Shown in pieces: positions 25,227-33,856 of a stretch of DNA of 64,000 nucleotides. Under the pieces are notes generated by a model that had not been told where the DNA came from, did not search any database, and saw only the letters and a program-made list of their open reading frames with translations. Source of the DNA: Blautia sp. (GTDB lineage Bacteria; Bacillota; Clostridia; Lachnospirales; Lachnospiraceae); the NCBI GenBank assembly GCA_017515325.1, contig JAFWGA010000049.1, positions 1-64,000 on the forward strand, read 5' to 3'. The position numbers and the translations under genes were made by a program. Each line of letters opens with the position of its first letter. Position 1 is the first letter of the stretch.

Positions 25227-26075
25227 ATGAAAACATATGACTCCCCGACTTATCATTACCGCCCGGTTCTGTTTTTCCTGCTGGCTTACCTGTTTACCTG
25301 GGTCTTTTGGATTCCGGCGGTTTTTGTCCCGGAAAATACAGGAGCAATTCTCATGGTGATCGGATTGTTCTCTCCCGCAGTTGTCTCAACCATATTTGTG
25401 CTTGTGTCAGGTTCGGATGTGCTGAAAAAAGACCTCAGGAACAAGATTGTCGGATTTTATAAAGTCAAGTGGCTCAACGTCTTTTTTGCGGTGCTGGTGT
25501 TCGCGGTCATTGTGGCCTGTTCAATTCTTTTGTCCCTTGCCTTTGGCCAGTCTCTTTCTCAGTTTTCCTTTACCGATGATTTCTCTTTTACAGGAGTAGG
25601 AATCGGAAATGCACTGGTTACCATTACACTCGCATCGATCATTGAAGAGGTAGGCTGGAAGGGCTATTGCGAAGACTCAATCGGTAATTATATGAACTGG
25701 TTCTGGGAGTCCATGATCTTCGGGGTACTGTGGTCATTCTGGCATTTTCCGCTGATTTTCATCAAGGGAACCTATCAGGCAGGATTGATGGTTAATCCTT
25801 TGTATGTGGTGAATTTTTTTCTCAGTGGAATCCCGCTCGGGTTCATTATCACCTGGGTGTATCTTGTGAGTGACCGTTCCATACTGGCCTGTATGGTCTT
25901 CCATCTGTTCGTCAATTTCATGCAGGAGAAGATCGCTATGACGCCCTTAACCAAATGTGTCGAAACGATCGTTGTAACCATTGCTGCTGTGATCATTGTG
26001 ATGCTGAATAAGGACTTGTTTTTTGAAACGCGGCATGTCGGAAGACTGCTGGAGGTTTATTCTGAAGAAGCTTAA
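25227..26075 (+). CDS. CPBP-family intramembrane metalloprotease
   Basis: 282 residues with about eight membrane helices. The CPBP/Abi motifs are visible: ASIIEEVGWKGYCED (diglutamate motif, with Lys where the family usually has Arg: EExxxR), WSFWHFPLI (His motif) and LACMVFHLFVNF (third His motif). Such proteases process prenylated proteins in eukaryotes; bacterial ones often give bacteriocin immunity or regulate membrane proteins. The substrate is unknown. A TATAAT-like element occurs near 25183. It is likely a separate unit 74 bases after the exporter. Confidence 0.82.
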   Translation: MKTYDSPTYHYRPVLFFLLAYLFTWVFWIPAVFVPENTGAILMVIGLFSPAVVSTIFVLVSGSDVLKKDLRNKIVGFYKVKWLNVFFAVLVFAVIVACSILLSLAFGQSLSQFSFTDDFSFTGVGIGNALVTITLASIIEEVGWKGYCEDSIGNYMNWFWESMIFGVLWSFWHFPLIFIKGTYQAGLMVNPLYVVNFFLSGIPLGFIITWVYLVSDRSILACMVFHLFVNFMQEKIAMTPLTKCVETIVVTIAAVIIVMLNKDLFFETRHVGRLLEVYSEEA

Positions 26076-26539
26076 GAATCAGAGATAAGGAAAGAGAGAA
26101 AAAAGAGACGCTGTCCTGATTTTTGCTGTAGAGCATCAGTTGTCTGTGATAGACACCAATGACCTGTTGGAGCAGTTCAACGAGCCTGTTCTGGACTGAA
26201 TACTCTGTGATATGCAGCCAGGCGGGAGCCAGGGAATCGTCCCGCTGCTGCCTTTTTCATTTGATAAGAAACCGGAATACGCTTTGGGGCAGTATATACA
26301 GTACGATTCTTTCAGCTGTATCGCTGATCTTATCTGGCTGACGTCGAAGCTTTCCCTGGCACCGGTGAAATACCGAGAAAGGTAAGATCAGCATGCGCGC
26401 ATTCATGTTTCGCTTGATTTATGCCTCAAGTAAGAATATAATTGTCTAACAATCCAAAATATCAATGGTTAATATGAATCCTTCATGCCATGTTTTGGAA
26501 AAAGGAACATGCACTGGCAGAAGAGAAAAGAGGGAAATT
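26076..26539 (+). other. Non-coding stretch holding broken coding fragments
   Basis: Two coding-like pieces in different frames: about 26117-26199 (ending EQFNEPVLD then stop) and 26212-26385, a 57-codon frame from ATG (including GIVPLLPFSFDKKPEY and SKLSLAPVKYRER). Neither has a good ribosome site and neither family was recognised. They look like the decayed remains of one gene. The promoter of the following GGDEF gene must lie in 26390-26530, but no strong match was seen. Confidence 0.35.
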
Positions 26540-27694
26540 TTGAACAATGACGTTTTGATCGCGTTCAGCGTTTTCCAATTGACATTTTTGATGCTGGACA
26601 TTTTTATACTGGTAAAAACAGACCGTGATATTGCCAGAAAAGACGAGTACATGTGGTTTTATACCCTGATTGGCACGCATATGGCATATCTGCTGTTCAA
26701 TAATTTATGGACGTTGGCGGAGTATGATCTGATTGAGCCCCCGAGAACCGCAATGATGTTCATATGCACAGCCAGTCTATGGTCAGTAGAGAATTGCGCG
26801 ACCTTCTTCTTTTTCTTTGTGGTAGAAAAGCTGCAGCTGAAGCAGCTGCAATCCGGCGTGGGCAGGTGGCTGCGGTGGCTGCCTGCGGCGTTCTCTACGC
26901 TGCTGATTGCTACGAACCCGTGGACGGGATTGGTATTTCATTTCAGCGAAGAGGGGTATTTTATTCACGGGCTGATGTATCTGTCGACGTTGGGTGCTGT
27001 CACCCTTTATTTGCTGATCGTGGCGGTCGTAGCGCTTGTCAATATGATGCGGAAAAAAATACGTTCTCTGCGCAGAACGAACGCCACATTGTTTATTTCG
27101 GTGTTGCTCATCATTGTCTTTGTCGTAGTGGACGGTCACCTGAAAAAGGCGTCTATCCTTCCGGCTGCCGTTTTTTCGGCCATTGTCGGGATCTTTATCA
27201 CCATGCAGGAGGCTAACATCAATTCCGACGCCCTGACGGGCATGAATAACCGCCGCAAGGCAGAGGATTATCTGAGCGACAAGGTAAAGAATGTCTCGGA
27301 GAAAAAGCCGCTGTACCTGTACATGGGCGACCTGAACAATTTTAAAAAGATCAACGATACATACGGTCATGCTGTCGGGGATGAGGCTCTCATTCTCTGC
27401 AGCCAGGCCTTAAAGCAAACGATAGGTCGATACGGCGGCTTTGCGGCACGCTACGGCGGCGATGAGTTTTTAATGTCATGGCAGCCGGATATGGACAAGA
27501 AGTCAGATCCCGAGACGATCATCACGGACGTAAACGCCCTCCTGGAGGAACTGTCAAAGGAGACACCCTACCGGTTGATGATGACCATTGGCTATACCTG
27601 CTGTACAGACGCAAAGGAGCCTCTGGTCTCCTATATCCGGCAGGCGGACAGCATGCTGTACCAGAGAAAGAAGGCTGCCAAGGTCGGGCGTTGA
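26540..27694 (+). CDS. Membrane diguanylate cyclase (GGDEF) with multi-helix sensor
   Basis: About 384 residues if translation starts at TTG 26540, which has GAGGG five bases upstream; the frame is open from ATG 26465, which lacks a ribosome site. The N-terminal half has six or seven membrane helices (LTFLMLDIFILV, ATLFISVLLIIVFVVVDG and others) with short loops, so sensing probably occurs within the membrane. The GGDEF domain has DALTGMNNRRKAEDYL, GDLNNFKKINDTYGHAVGDE and an intact signature (ARYGGDEFLMSW), ending ADSMLYQRKK. It should make cyclic-di-GMP. Monocistronic; a terminator lies 26 bases beyond the stop. Confidence 0.85.
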   Translation: MNNDVLIAFSVFQLTFLMLDIFILVKTDRDIARKDEYMWFYTLIGTHMAYLLFNNLWTLAEYDLIEPPRTAMMFICTASLWSVENCATFFFFFVVEKLQLKQLQSGVGRWLRWLPAAFSTLLIATNPWTGLVFHFSEEGYFIHGLMYLSTLGAVTLYLLIVAVVALVNMMRKKIRSLRRTNATLFISVLLIIVFVVVDGHLKKASILPAAVFSAIVGIFITMQEANINSDALTGMNNRRKAEDYLSDKVKNVSEKKPLYLYMGDLNNFKKINDTYGHAVGDEALILCSQALKQTIGRYGGFAARYGGDEFLMSWQPDMDKKSDPETIITDVNALLEELSKETPYRLMMTIGYTCCTDAKEPLVSYIRQADSMLYQRKKAAKVGR

Positions 27695-27719
27695 TACCAC
27701 TGCAGCTTATTGCAAACAG

Positions 27720-27763
27720 AAGCACCAGCCAAGTCCTTTGGGACAAGACTGGTGCTTTTTTTC
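27720..27763 (+). terminator. Rho-independent terminator
   Basis: AGCACCAG (27721-27728) pairs with CTGGTGCT (27749-27756), with a partial inner stem AGTCC/GGAC, then seven T. It ends the GGDEF transcript just before the convergent cyclic-di-GMP gene. Confidence 0.75.
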
Positions 27764-27783
27764 TTTGGTGGGGCCAGGGACCG

Positions 27784-30723
27784 TCAGTAGATGTAGCAGC
27801 CACAGCGGCCGGCTTCTTTTACGCGGTAGAGCGCGGTGTCCGCGTCTTTGAATATATCGCCATCCGGATTCTCACGATCTGCGAAGGCTACCCCCACGCT
27901 CAGTGAGGTCGGCGGCAGATCGTCCGTTGGCTTCTGCAGCATGACGTTTGCCTGGTCGATCTTGCGTTTGACCTGATCGCGCATGGAGCTGTCGACATTG
28001 GACATGATCACGACAAACTCATCACCGCCCAGACGGAACACCAGATCGGTTGAGCGGAAACTGTATTTCAGCACCTCTGCCACCCGTTTGAGAACCAGAT
28101 CGCCTATATCATGGCCATAGGTGTCATTAATGCCCTTGAATTTGTCCACATCCACCAGCACCAGCGCGTTTCTGGACATGTCCAGATCGTGACTCATGAA
28201 GTTGTAGGCGCTTCGGTTGTAAAGACCCGTCAGCGCATCGTGCAGGTTCCCGTAGGTCAGGCGCTCGTGGGTTCTGCGATTTTCCTCAAAGATCGCGTTG
28301 TAAGTCTCCGAAACAAAGCGTAGTTCCTCTGCACCGGTCGGCGGCACGGTCTTTTTGTCGCGCATTTGCTCCACCATGTGGGTGAGCGGCTTGCGGATCC
28401 AGTCGCTGATGTAGAGTACGATCGCCAGAACCACAGCAAGCAGCGCCACTGTCAGTACAGTCTGGATGCTGAGTACAACACTCATACTGTCGTTCAAACG
28501 CTTCCTTTCCCTGTCTGAGGCCTCGATCAGTTCCTTCGTACAGGAGCTTGTATTGTTATGGATGCGCCCCTTATAGTCCTCATAGCGGTCACCATAGACC
28601 AGATTCAGCGCAAGCTGGTACTTCTCCTGCGGAGATTTTGCTTCATTCTCCGGGCTCAGCCCGACTTGACGGAGCACATCCGGGATGAGTGAGGCATCAT
28701 ATTCCCCGGTAGACAAAATGAGGTTCATGGCCTCATACTCATCGTACATCAGCTCGTTGGACAGGGTAAGTGCGTTGGACAGGCGTTTATAAGCGGCGCT
28801 ATCGCGAGACATCATGCTTTCCAGATCAGAAACCGCCTTATCCCTACGCTGGGTTACGTTGGCTTCGGTAAAATAGTTTTGCAGGTATTGGATTTCCCTG
28901 GTTACCACAAAGCTGCGCACCGCCTCTGTCAGGGTGTCAGAGCCGGCCTCCAGATTGGCTGCCGCCTGCTGGGCGATGATATAGCGTTCGCTGGCCCGTT
29001 CCATACGCAGATAGCCATGGGTTGCCATGGAGTCGGAGATATAGAGGGCTGTGGCAACAAGAAAGGCCGTTAGCATAAAGATTTTGCTGGCCTTGTGCAT
29101 AGGAATGCTCAGCTTCTCGCTCCATCGCTTCAGCGGTGAGTTTTTTGATGCGGACCTTTTTTCTCTTCTCTGGATTTTCGGCTGTGCTTCCTCCAAGGAG
29201 ACGGTCTCCTTTTTTGCGTCCTGCAGAAAGGCTTCAAACTTCTCTGCCGGGACAGGTGGAGAGAAGAGATAGCCCTGTACCATGTCGCAGCCGATCTTCC
29301 GCAGCGCATTCATCTGCTCCGTGGTTTCGACACCTTCGGCAACCACCGGCGCAGCCAGGTATCGGGCGATCTCCAGGATGATCTCCAGCATGTGGGTATC
29401 ATTCCCCTGGACAAAGGCGGTGTTGATGAATTTCATGTCCAGCTTCAAAACATCGATCGGCAGTGTGGAAAGCATGTTCAGCGAGGAATAACCCGTTCCG
29501 AAGTCGTCCATTTCCACCATAAAGCCCATCGATCTCAGGCGCTTCACCGTCTCAATGATCTGCTCGGCATCCTCGGCGTAAGCGGACTCTGTCACCTCCA
29601 GATGGAGATAGGACGCCTCCAGTCTGCTCTCTTCTAAAATGTCCAGCAGGGTATAGACGATGTTCGCGTCATACATGTCCACGCGCGAAACGTTCACAGA
29701 AACAGGCACGAAGAAGCCGACAGTGTCCTTCCAGATGCGTATCTGGCGGGCAGTTTCACGCCAGACATAATGATCCAGATCCTGAATAAGCCCGTTTTCC
29801 TCAAACAGCGGAATGAATACTCCGGGACTGATGAGCCCCAGTTCCGGGTGCTGCCAGCGCACCAGCCCCTCTGCCCCTGTCAGAATGGGCTTTTCTCCGG
29901 TAATATTGAACTTTGGCTGGAAGAATACCTTGAACTGCTTTTCTTCGATCGCACGTGGAAAATCCTCGATCAGCTGCACGGAATACAGCTCGGCCTTGCG
30001 TAATATGTCGTCATAAACGCCGATGTTTCGCGTGAAGCTGTTGCGCACGGAATCTGAGGCGATCTTGGCTCGGTCAAAACGCCGTTCCATATCCAGCATT
30101 TTATCTACATTGGAATAGACTCCCATGCGCAGGCGGACACGATTGGTTGCGTTCTGTTCACCGGAGAGACCCATCGAGGCGTTGTCGAGAATAGCCTTGT
30201 AGTCTTCCCGGTGGGGACAGTACACCAGAAAGATATCCGCCTCCCGTCGGCAGACAATGCCACCTGCGTCATGCACCATCTCCCGCGCCTTTTCGCCGAC
30301 ACGTCGAAGCACCTCGTCTGCGTAGGCGCGGCCATAGCGCTCGTTAATGACACCGAAGCGGTTGATGTCCAAAACGATGGCGTCCATCGGGGTATCCCGA
30401 TGATATTGGTCAAACTGTTCGGCATAGCTTAAGAAGAATTCACGGTTATACAAACCGGTCAGCGGATCGCGCTCTGTGGACTGGATGATCCGCCGTCCCT
30501 CGAACAGCTCAATGGTGCGGTGCACACGTGCGATGATGACACCCGGCTCCGGATAGGGCTTCTGGATGAAGTCGCTAGCCCCGGCATTTAAGCATTCGAT
30601 TTCCTGGGACTGGTCTCCGGAGGCCACGATAACTGGAAGATTCTGAGTATCTGGCGCGGTCTTGATGCGCTGCAGCACCTCAAGCCCGGGCATGACAGGC
30701 ATGATCAGATCAAGAATGACCAA
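27784..30723 (-). CDS. Multidomain cyclic-di-GMP protein REC-GGDEF-EAL-TM-sensor-TM-GGDEF (main frame of a frameshifted gene)
   Basis: 979 codons in this frame, opening at a TTG inside a receiver domain: VILDLIMPVMPG holds the phospho-acceptor Asp and SGDQSQEIECLNAGASDFIQ, then KP, completes it. Next come a degenerate GGDEF domain (about 85-245, signature CRREADIF), an EAL domain (about 250-505, with EGLVRW for EALIRW, EVTESAY, MDDFGTGYSSLNML, AEGVETTEQ), a membrane segment (about 546-566), an extracytoplasmic region of about 180 residues, a second membrane segment (about 748-770), a HAMP-like stretch, and a C-terminal GGDEF domain with intact LGGDEF. One chain thus carries a phosphodiesterase before, and a cyclase after, a membrane-spanning sensor. 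The receiver's first half is in another frame (30705-30905), separated by a CT repeat, so the chromosomal copy is either broken or carries a sequencing slip. Confidence 0.8.
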   Translation of the reverse strand: MVILDLIMPVMPGLEVLQRIKTAPDTQNLPVIVASGDQSQEIECLNAGASDFIQKPYPEPGVIIARVHRTIELFEGRRIIQSTERDPLTGLYNREFFLSYAEQFDQYHRDTPMDAIVLDINRFGVINERYGRAYADEVLRRVGEKAREMVHDAGGIVCRREADIFLVYCPHREDYKAILDNASMGLSGEQNATNRVRLRMGVYSNVDKMLDMERRFDRAKIASDSVRNSFTRNIGVYDDILRKAELYSVQLIEDFPRAIEEKQFKVFFQPKFNITGEKPILTGAEGLVRWQHPELGLISPGVFIPLFEENGLIQDLDHYVWRETARQIRIWKDTVGFFVPVSVNVSRVDMYDANIVYTLLDILEESRLEASYLHLEVTESAYAEDAEQIIETVKRLRSMGFMVEMDDFGTGYSSLNMLSTLPIDVLKLDMKFINTAFVQGNDTHMLEIILEIARYLAAPVVAEGVETTEQMNALRKIGCDMVQGYLFSPPVPAEKFEAFLQDAKKETVSLEEAQPKIQRREKRSASKNSPLKRWSEKLSIPMHKASKIFMLTAFLVATALYISDSMATHGYLRMERASERYIIAQQAAANLEAGSDTLTEAVRSFVVTREIQYLQNYFTEANVTQRRDKAVSDLESMMSRDSAAYKRLSNALTLSNELMYDEYEAMNLILSTGEYDASLIPDVLRQVGLSPENEAKSPQEKYQLALNLVYGDRYEDYKGRIHNNTSSCTKELIEASDRERKRLNDSMSVVLSIQTVLTVALLAVVLAIVLYISDWIRKPLTHMVEQMRDKKTVPPTGAEELRFVSETYNAIFEENRRTHERLTYGNLHDALTGLYNRSAYNFMSHDLDMSRNALVLVDVDKFKGINDTYGHDIGDLVLKRVAEVLKYSFRSTDLVFRLGGDEFVVIMSNVDSSMRDQVKRKIDQANVMLQKPTDDLPPTSLSVGVAFADRENPDGDIFKDADTALYRVKEAGRCGCYIY

Positions 30724-30905
30724 AGAGAGAAGCGATTCTTCTCTTCTACGACGCCAAGCGCTTCTTCTCCGTTTTCGGCGAAAATGATTTCGTAGTCTTT
30801 TTCCAGGATCATACCGAGTATGGCGCGATTGATCGCTTCGTCTTCTACAACAAGGATCAGCCGCTTACCACCGACAGAATGGAATTTAGCCTGATTGTCC
30901 TGCAT
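30705..30905 (-). pseudogene. N-terminal half of the receiver domain, out of frame with the main chain
   Basis: 66 codons from ATG 30905: GGKRLILVVEDEAINRAILG (the acidic pair of a receiver) and ENGEEALGVVEEKNRFSL, then the frame veers to WSFLI and stops. Removing one CT unit from the TCTCTCT run near 30730 gives NRFSLVILDLIMP, a normal receiver sequence continuous with the 979-codon frame. The original gene therefore ran about 27784-30905 (roughly 1040 residues). The interspersed repeat R1 lies 60 bases upstream. Confidence 0.7.
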
Positions 30906-30963
30906 ATGGATACACCCTTTCCCAGGTAAGACTGGTCGTCACAAAGGATCTGACAGACGCCCC

Positions 30964-31031
30964 GCAAACAAAGCCTCGCCCCCACTGGCAAGCAAGCTTG
31001 CCGTGGATACAGGCCTTTTGCGCTGGCATCA
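30964..31031. repeat. Interspersed palindromic repeat R1, copy 3
   Basis: GCAAACAAAGCCTCGCCCCC, then ACTGGCAAGCAAGCTTGCCG, then TGGATACAGGCCTTTTGCGC. Close to copy 1 at 113-186. It lies between the frameshifted receiver gene and a truncated pyrophosphatase gene. Confidence 0.7.
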
Positions 31032-31196
31032 GTTGGGGTCAAAAGACCTTTTGACTCCAATATCATATTATTTTACAGGATTAGCATACGATATTCAACA
31101 GATTTTTACATGGCGGAAACCAGGATAGCTTTTTTGCGCTAAGAGGTAGAAAAGCCCCATTTCATCGGGTATAATGAATACATTCATTTCTTAATT

Positions 31197-31643
31197 GTGT
31201 TAAGAAAAGATGCCAAGAATTTCTATCAGGGCCTTCATTCCGAAGCACTGTCCTATGACGGTATGACCGGTGAGGAGATCCTTTTTTCCGATTACAAGGA
31301 ATATGAGGTATCTGGTGTTAAATTTGGTATCGGAATGGTCAGTGTGATTGATGAAGACCATGCCAGAGAGATGGCGGAACGCATGAAGGAGGCGCTCCCC
31401 AACGGGTTCGAGTCGGTACAGGTGGATCTGCTGTATGCCGAAGTCGGGATACGGGAGGGCGATGTGAAAACCGACTATATCGTTTACTGTGACGGGCGGT
31501 CCAGGGATGTCTTTGAAGCGGCATTCCCGGGTTATGATGAGTATGACGGTACTTCTTATATTTTTAGAGATGGGGGTCTGGGGAGAAAAAGCAAATTTGT
31601 GCCCGGATTGACAGAATATCTTAATGCGCATCCGCAGGAATGA
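31197..31643 (+). pseudogene. C-terminal fragment of a manganese-dependent inorganic pyrophosphatase-like protein (DHHA2 domain)
   Basis: About 148 codons with no proper start (GTG 31197 lacks a ribosome site, and coding-like sequence continues a little upstream). The sequence fits the DHHA2 half of family-II pyrophosphatases: TGEEILFSDYKEYEVSGVKF, GIGMVSVIDEDHAREMAERM, and the basic C-terminal motif GGLGRKSKFVPGLTEYL. The catalytic DHH half, which holds the metal ligands, is absent, so no pyrophosphatase activity is expected. The loss point lies between repeat R1 copy 3 and about 31150. A secreted nucleoside-permease-family gene follows. Confidence 0.65.
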
Positions 31644-31698
31644 CACGGTGGAAATAAGGAAATGTGAAAGCAGAGGAACAAAACCGGAGGAAGAAAAG

Positions 31699-32754
31699 AT
31701 GGGATGGAAAAAGAATATTTGTATTGTATTCATTATTATGACGATCATGATGATCTCGATGATTGCTCATGCCGAAACAGAGGATCTGACAGATTCATCT
31801 TCACTGATGCCGGTAAAAGTGCTTCTGCTTCCCAAATTTGAAGTCGGGGAAATGTCTGGAGACTTTCCAGGTGAGGCACAGTTTTACTATGAGCATTATC
31901 TGACCGGAGCAGATGAATATGAAATAACGAACGGGAAAGAAGGAGTTAAGTTATATTATAAAGATGGTATCGCGCTTTCTGTACTTGGAATGGGAAAAAT
32001 AAATGCTGCGCTGGGTACCATGGCGATTCTTTCTGATAAACGTTTCGATTTTTCGGATGCTTATATCATTTCTACCGGATGTGCGGGGTCGTCTGTAGGA
32101 AATACGGTGATGGGCGATGTCTTTATCATCACTGCAGCGGTAGATTATGATTTGGGACACCATGCAGACAGCCGGGAAATTGCTGATGCTAATGGGGTCA
32201 CCTGGTTTCACGATGCTGATTTTGATGATGCGGCTGTAATCTTTTTAAATCAGGATCTGATGGAAAAGGTTTACACCCTGGTGAAAGATATCCCATTAGA
32301 AACAACGGAACGTACCACAAATTACATGCAGAACGCTTTTAAAGACGAAGAATGGGCGGCCAGGAATCCACAGGTGCTTCGGGGAACTACCGTGACGGGG
32401 GATAATTACTGGAAAGGATCTTACGATCACCAAAATGCACAGCTTATGGCAGAAACCTATCAATGTCCTGATCCATATACCTCGGCAGAAATGGAGGATA
32501 TTGCTGTTGCGCGGACTGCTGAATGGATGGGGCTGCTGGATCGCCTGATTATTATCCGGGACAGCGTTAACATGGATGTATTTATGCTTGGAGCTACGCC
32601 CGAAAGTCTCTGGGGAACGGCCGAGGCGATGGATTTGGCAGCTGAAGACAGTGTCGAAGCTGCGGACATTTTTGAGGTTGCAATGAAGAATAATTTTGAT
32701 GTGGGTAAGAGCATCATTGATACAATAATGTCTGACAGTCCTTTCACGGAATGA
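31699..32754 (+). CDS. Secreted purine nucleoside permease (NUP) family protein
   Basis: 351 residues from ATG 31699, which follows CCGGAGGAAGAAAAG; the open frame from 31624 lacks such a site. The signal peptide MGWKKNICIVFIIMTIMMIS ends near AHAE. The mature part matches the NUP family: VKVLLLPKFEVGEMSGDFPG, LGMGKINAALGTMAIL, STGCAGSSVGNTVMGDVF and YDLGHHADSRE. Despite the name, the fold resembles nucleoside phosphorylases; NUP was first described in yeast nucleoside transport. In a Gram-positive it may act outside the membrane on nucleosides or bind them. No transporter genes adjoin it. Confidence 0.8.
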   Translation: MGWKKNICIVFIIMTIMMISMIAHAETEDLTDSSSLMPVKVLLLPKFEVGEMSGDFPGEAQFYYEHYLTGADEYEITNGKEGVKLYYKDGIALSVLGMGKINAALGTMAILSDKRFDFSDAYIISTGCAGSSVGNTVMGDVFIITAAVDYDLGHHADSREIADANGVTWFHDADFDDAAVIFLNQDLMEKVYTLVKDIPLETTERTTNYMQNAFKDEEWAARNPQVLRGTTVTGDNYWKGSYDHQNAQLMAETYQCPDPYTSAEMEDIAVARTAEWMGLLDRLIIIRDSVNMDVFMLGATPESLWGTAEAMDLAAEDSVEAADIFEVAMKNNFDVGKSIIDTIMSDSPFTE

Positions 32755-32835
32755 AACCATGCCCCGGATTCAAGATACATTCTGCGAACATGAATAAAAT
32801 GAGCCCTGCCAGATTGTCACATCCGGCAGGGCTGT

Positions 32836-32874
32836 TTATCGTCAACGACAAATGTAATTTGTCGTTGACGATAA
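32836..32874. repeat. Perfect 39-bp palindrome P1
   Basis: 18-bp arms TTATCGTCAACGACAAAT and ATTTGTCGTTGACGATAA around GTA. It lies between the convergent NUP and CbiO genes and probably stops both transcripts, though it lacks a long T tract. The core CAACGACAAA recurs in P2 (32942) and P3 (49908). Confidence 0.75.
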
Positions 32875-32941
32875 GCCTCCGGCAGGATGCGCACGGATTT
32901 GATTAGGAAATATGCCGCCAAAGGCGGCGCAAATCCGGCGC

Positions 32942-32978
32942 AGCAAACGACAAAGTAAAGTTTTCTTTGTCGTTTGCT
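32942..32978. repeat. Palindrome P2
   Basis: Arms AGCAAACGACAAAG and CTTTGTCGTTTGCT (14 bp) around TAAAGTTTT. It is the same family as P1 and P3 (shared ACGACAAA). It is separated from P1 by a GC-rich CCGCC/GGCGG stretch. Confidence 0.7.
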
Positions 32979-32985
32979 ATAGTTT

Positions 32986-33076
32986 GGCAGGGGCGCCGAA
33001 AGGAAATATGTCACCTGACGGTGACCGGCGCCCCGCCGGGGGTAGAGAGTCGGCTGCGCCTCCCTCTACCCTATTT
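32986..33076. repeat. 95-bp double-hairpin repeat, copy B (inverted)
   Basis: Reverse-complement copy of the element at 9583-9677: starts GGCAGGGGCGCCG, contains GTCACC/GGTGAC, and ends CCTCTACCCTATTTGTT. Differences are a shorter C tract and a few single bases. It lies just beyond the cbiO stop codon. Confidence 0.75.
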
Positions 33077-33124
33077 GTTCAGGCTTCGATCTCCATCCTG
33101 CAGGTCAAGGTGAAGGTGATCACT

Positions 33125-33850
33125 TCAATCACTTCTGCCCATGAGAGAGAGTGGCAGCTCCATCCGGTTTCTTTCAAGCAGCATCCTGTCGTAAAGAATT
33201 TCCCGGGCAGGGCCGTCTGCCGCGATGCAGCCTTCCGACAGCAAAATCACGCGGTCGCAGGTGTCGAGAATCATGTCGAGGTCGTGCGAGGTGATGAGTT
33301 TGGTCTGTTCCAGTTCCCGGATGGTGTTGATTACGATACGGCGATTGTATGGGTCAAGCGCGGAAGTCGGCTCATCCATCAGGATTGCCTCCGGCTCCAT
33401 AGTAAGAACGGTAGCGATAGCCGCCATACGCTTTTCACCACCGGAGATCTTGTGGTTATAGCGGTGTTTGAGATCCTCCAGATGCAGCTTTTCGAGTACG
33501 GCATCTACACGCGCATCGGCCTCTTCACGACTGAGCTTGTAATTCAGCGGTCCGAACAACATATCCTCATATACAGTAGGCATGAACATCTGGTTATCAG
33601 AGTTCTGCAGAACAAAGCCGAGCTTCCTTCTGACTACCGGCAGGCTATCCCGGCGAACCTCTGTTCCTTCCACCAAGATTCTTCCTTCTCCTTCCGCAAG
33701 ACCGAGCAGAAGCTTCATCACGGTGGATTTGCCCGCTCCGTTGGCTCCGATCAGGCCGACAGCCTCACCCTTCTCGATGCGGAAGGACAGGTCCTGAAGA
33801 ACGGGACGGTCCTTTTCATATGCAAAGCTTACATGCTGAAATTCAATCAT
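33125..33850 (-). CDS. cbiO: Energy-coupling factor ATPase of a nickel/cobalt importer (CbiO)
   Basis: 241 residues. Walker A GANGAGKST, signature ISGGEKRMA, Walker B AILMDEPTSALDP and switch LITSHDLDM are all present; the Q-loop FVLQNSDNQMFMPTVYEDML is typical of CbiO. It drives uptake through the CbiQ and CbiM proteins encoded upstream in the same operon (order M-Q-O on the minus strand, 6 bases to CbiQ). The ribosome site overlaps the end of CbiQ. The 95-bp repeat and palindromes P1 and P2 follow the stop codon and may terminate the operon. Confidence 0.9.
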   Translation of the reverse strand: MIEFQHVSFAYEKDRPVLQDLSFRIEKGEAVGLIGANGAGKSTVMKLLLGLAEGEGRILVEGTEVRRDSLPVVRRKLGFVLQNSDNQMFMPTVYEDMLFGPLNYKLSREEADARVDAVLEKLHLEDLKHRYNHKISGGEKRMAAIATVLTMEPEAILMDEPTSALDPYNRRIVINTIRELEQTKLITSHDLDMILDTCDRVILLSEGCIAADGPAREILYDRMLLERNRMELPLSLMGRSD

Positions 33851-33856
33851 CTCTTT

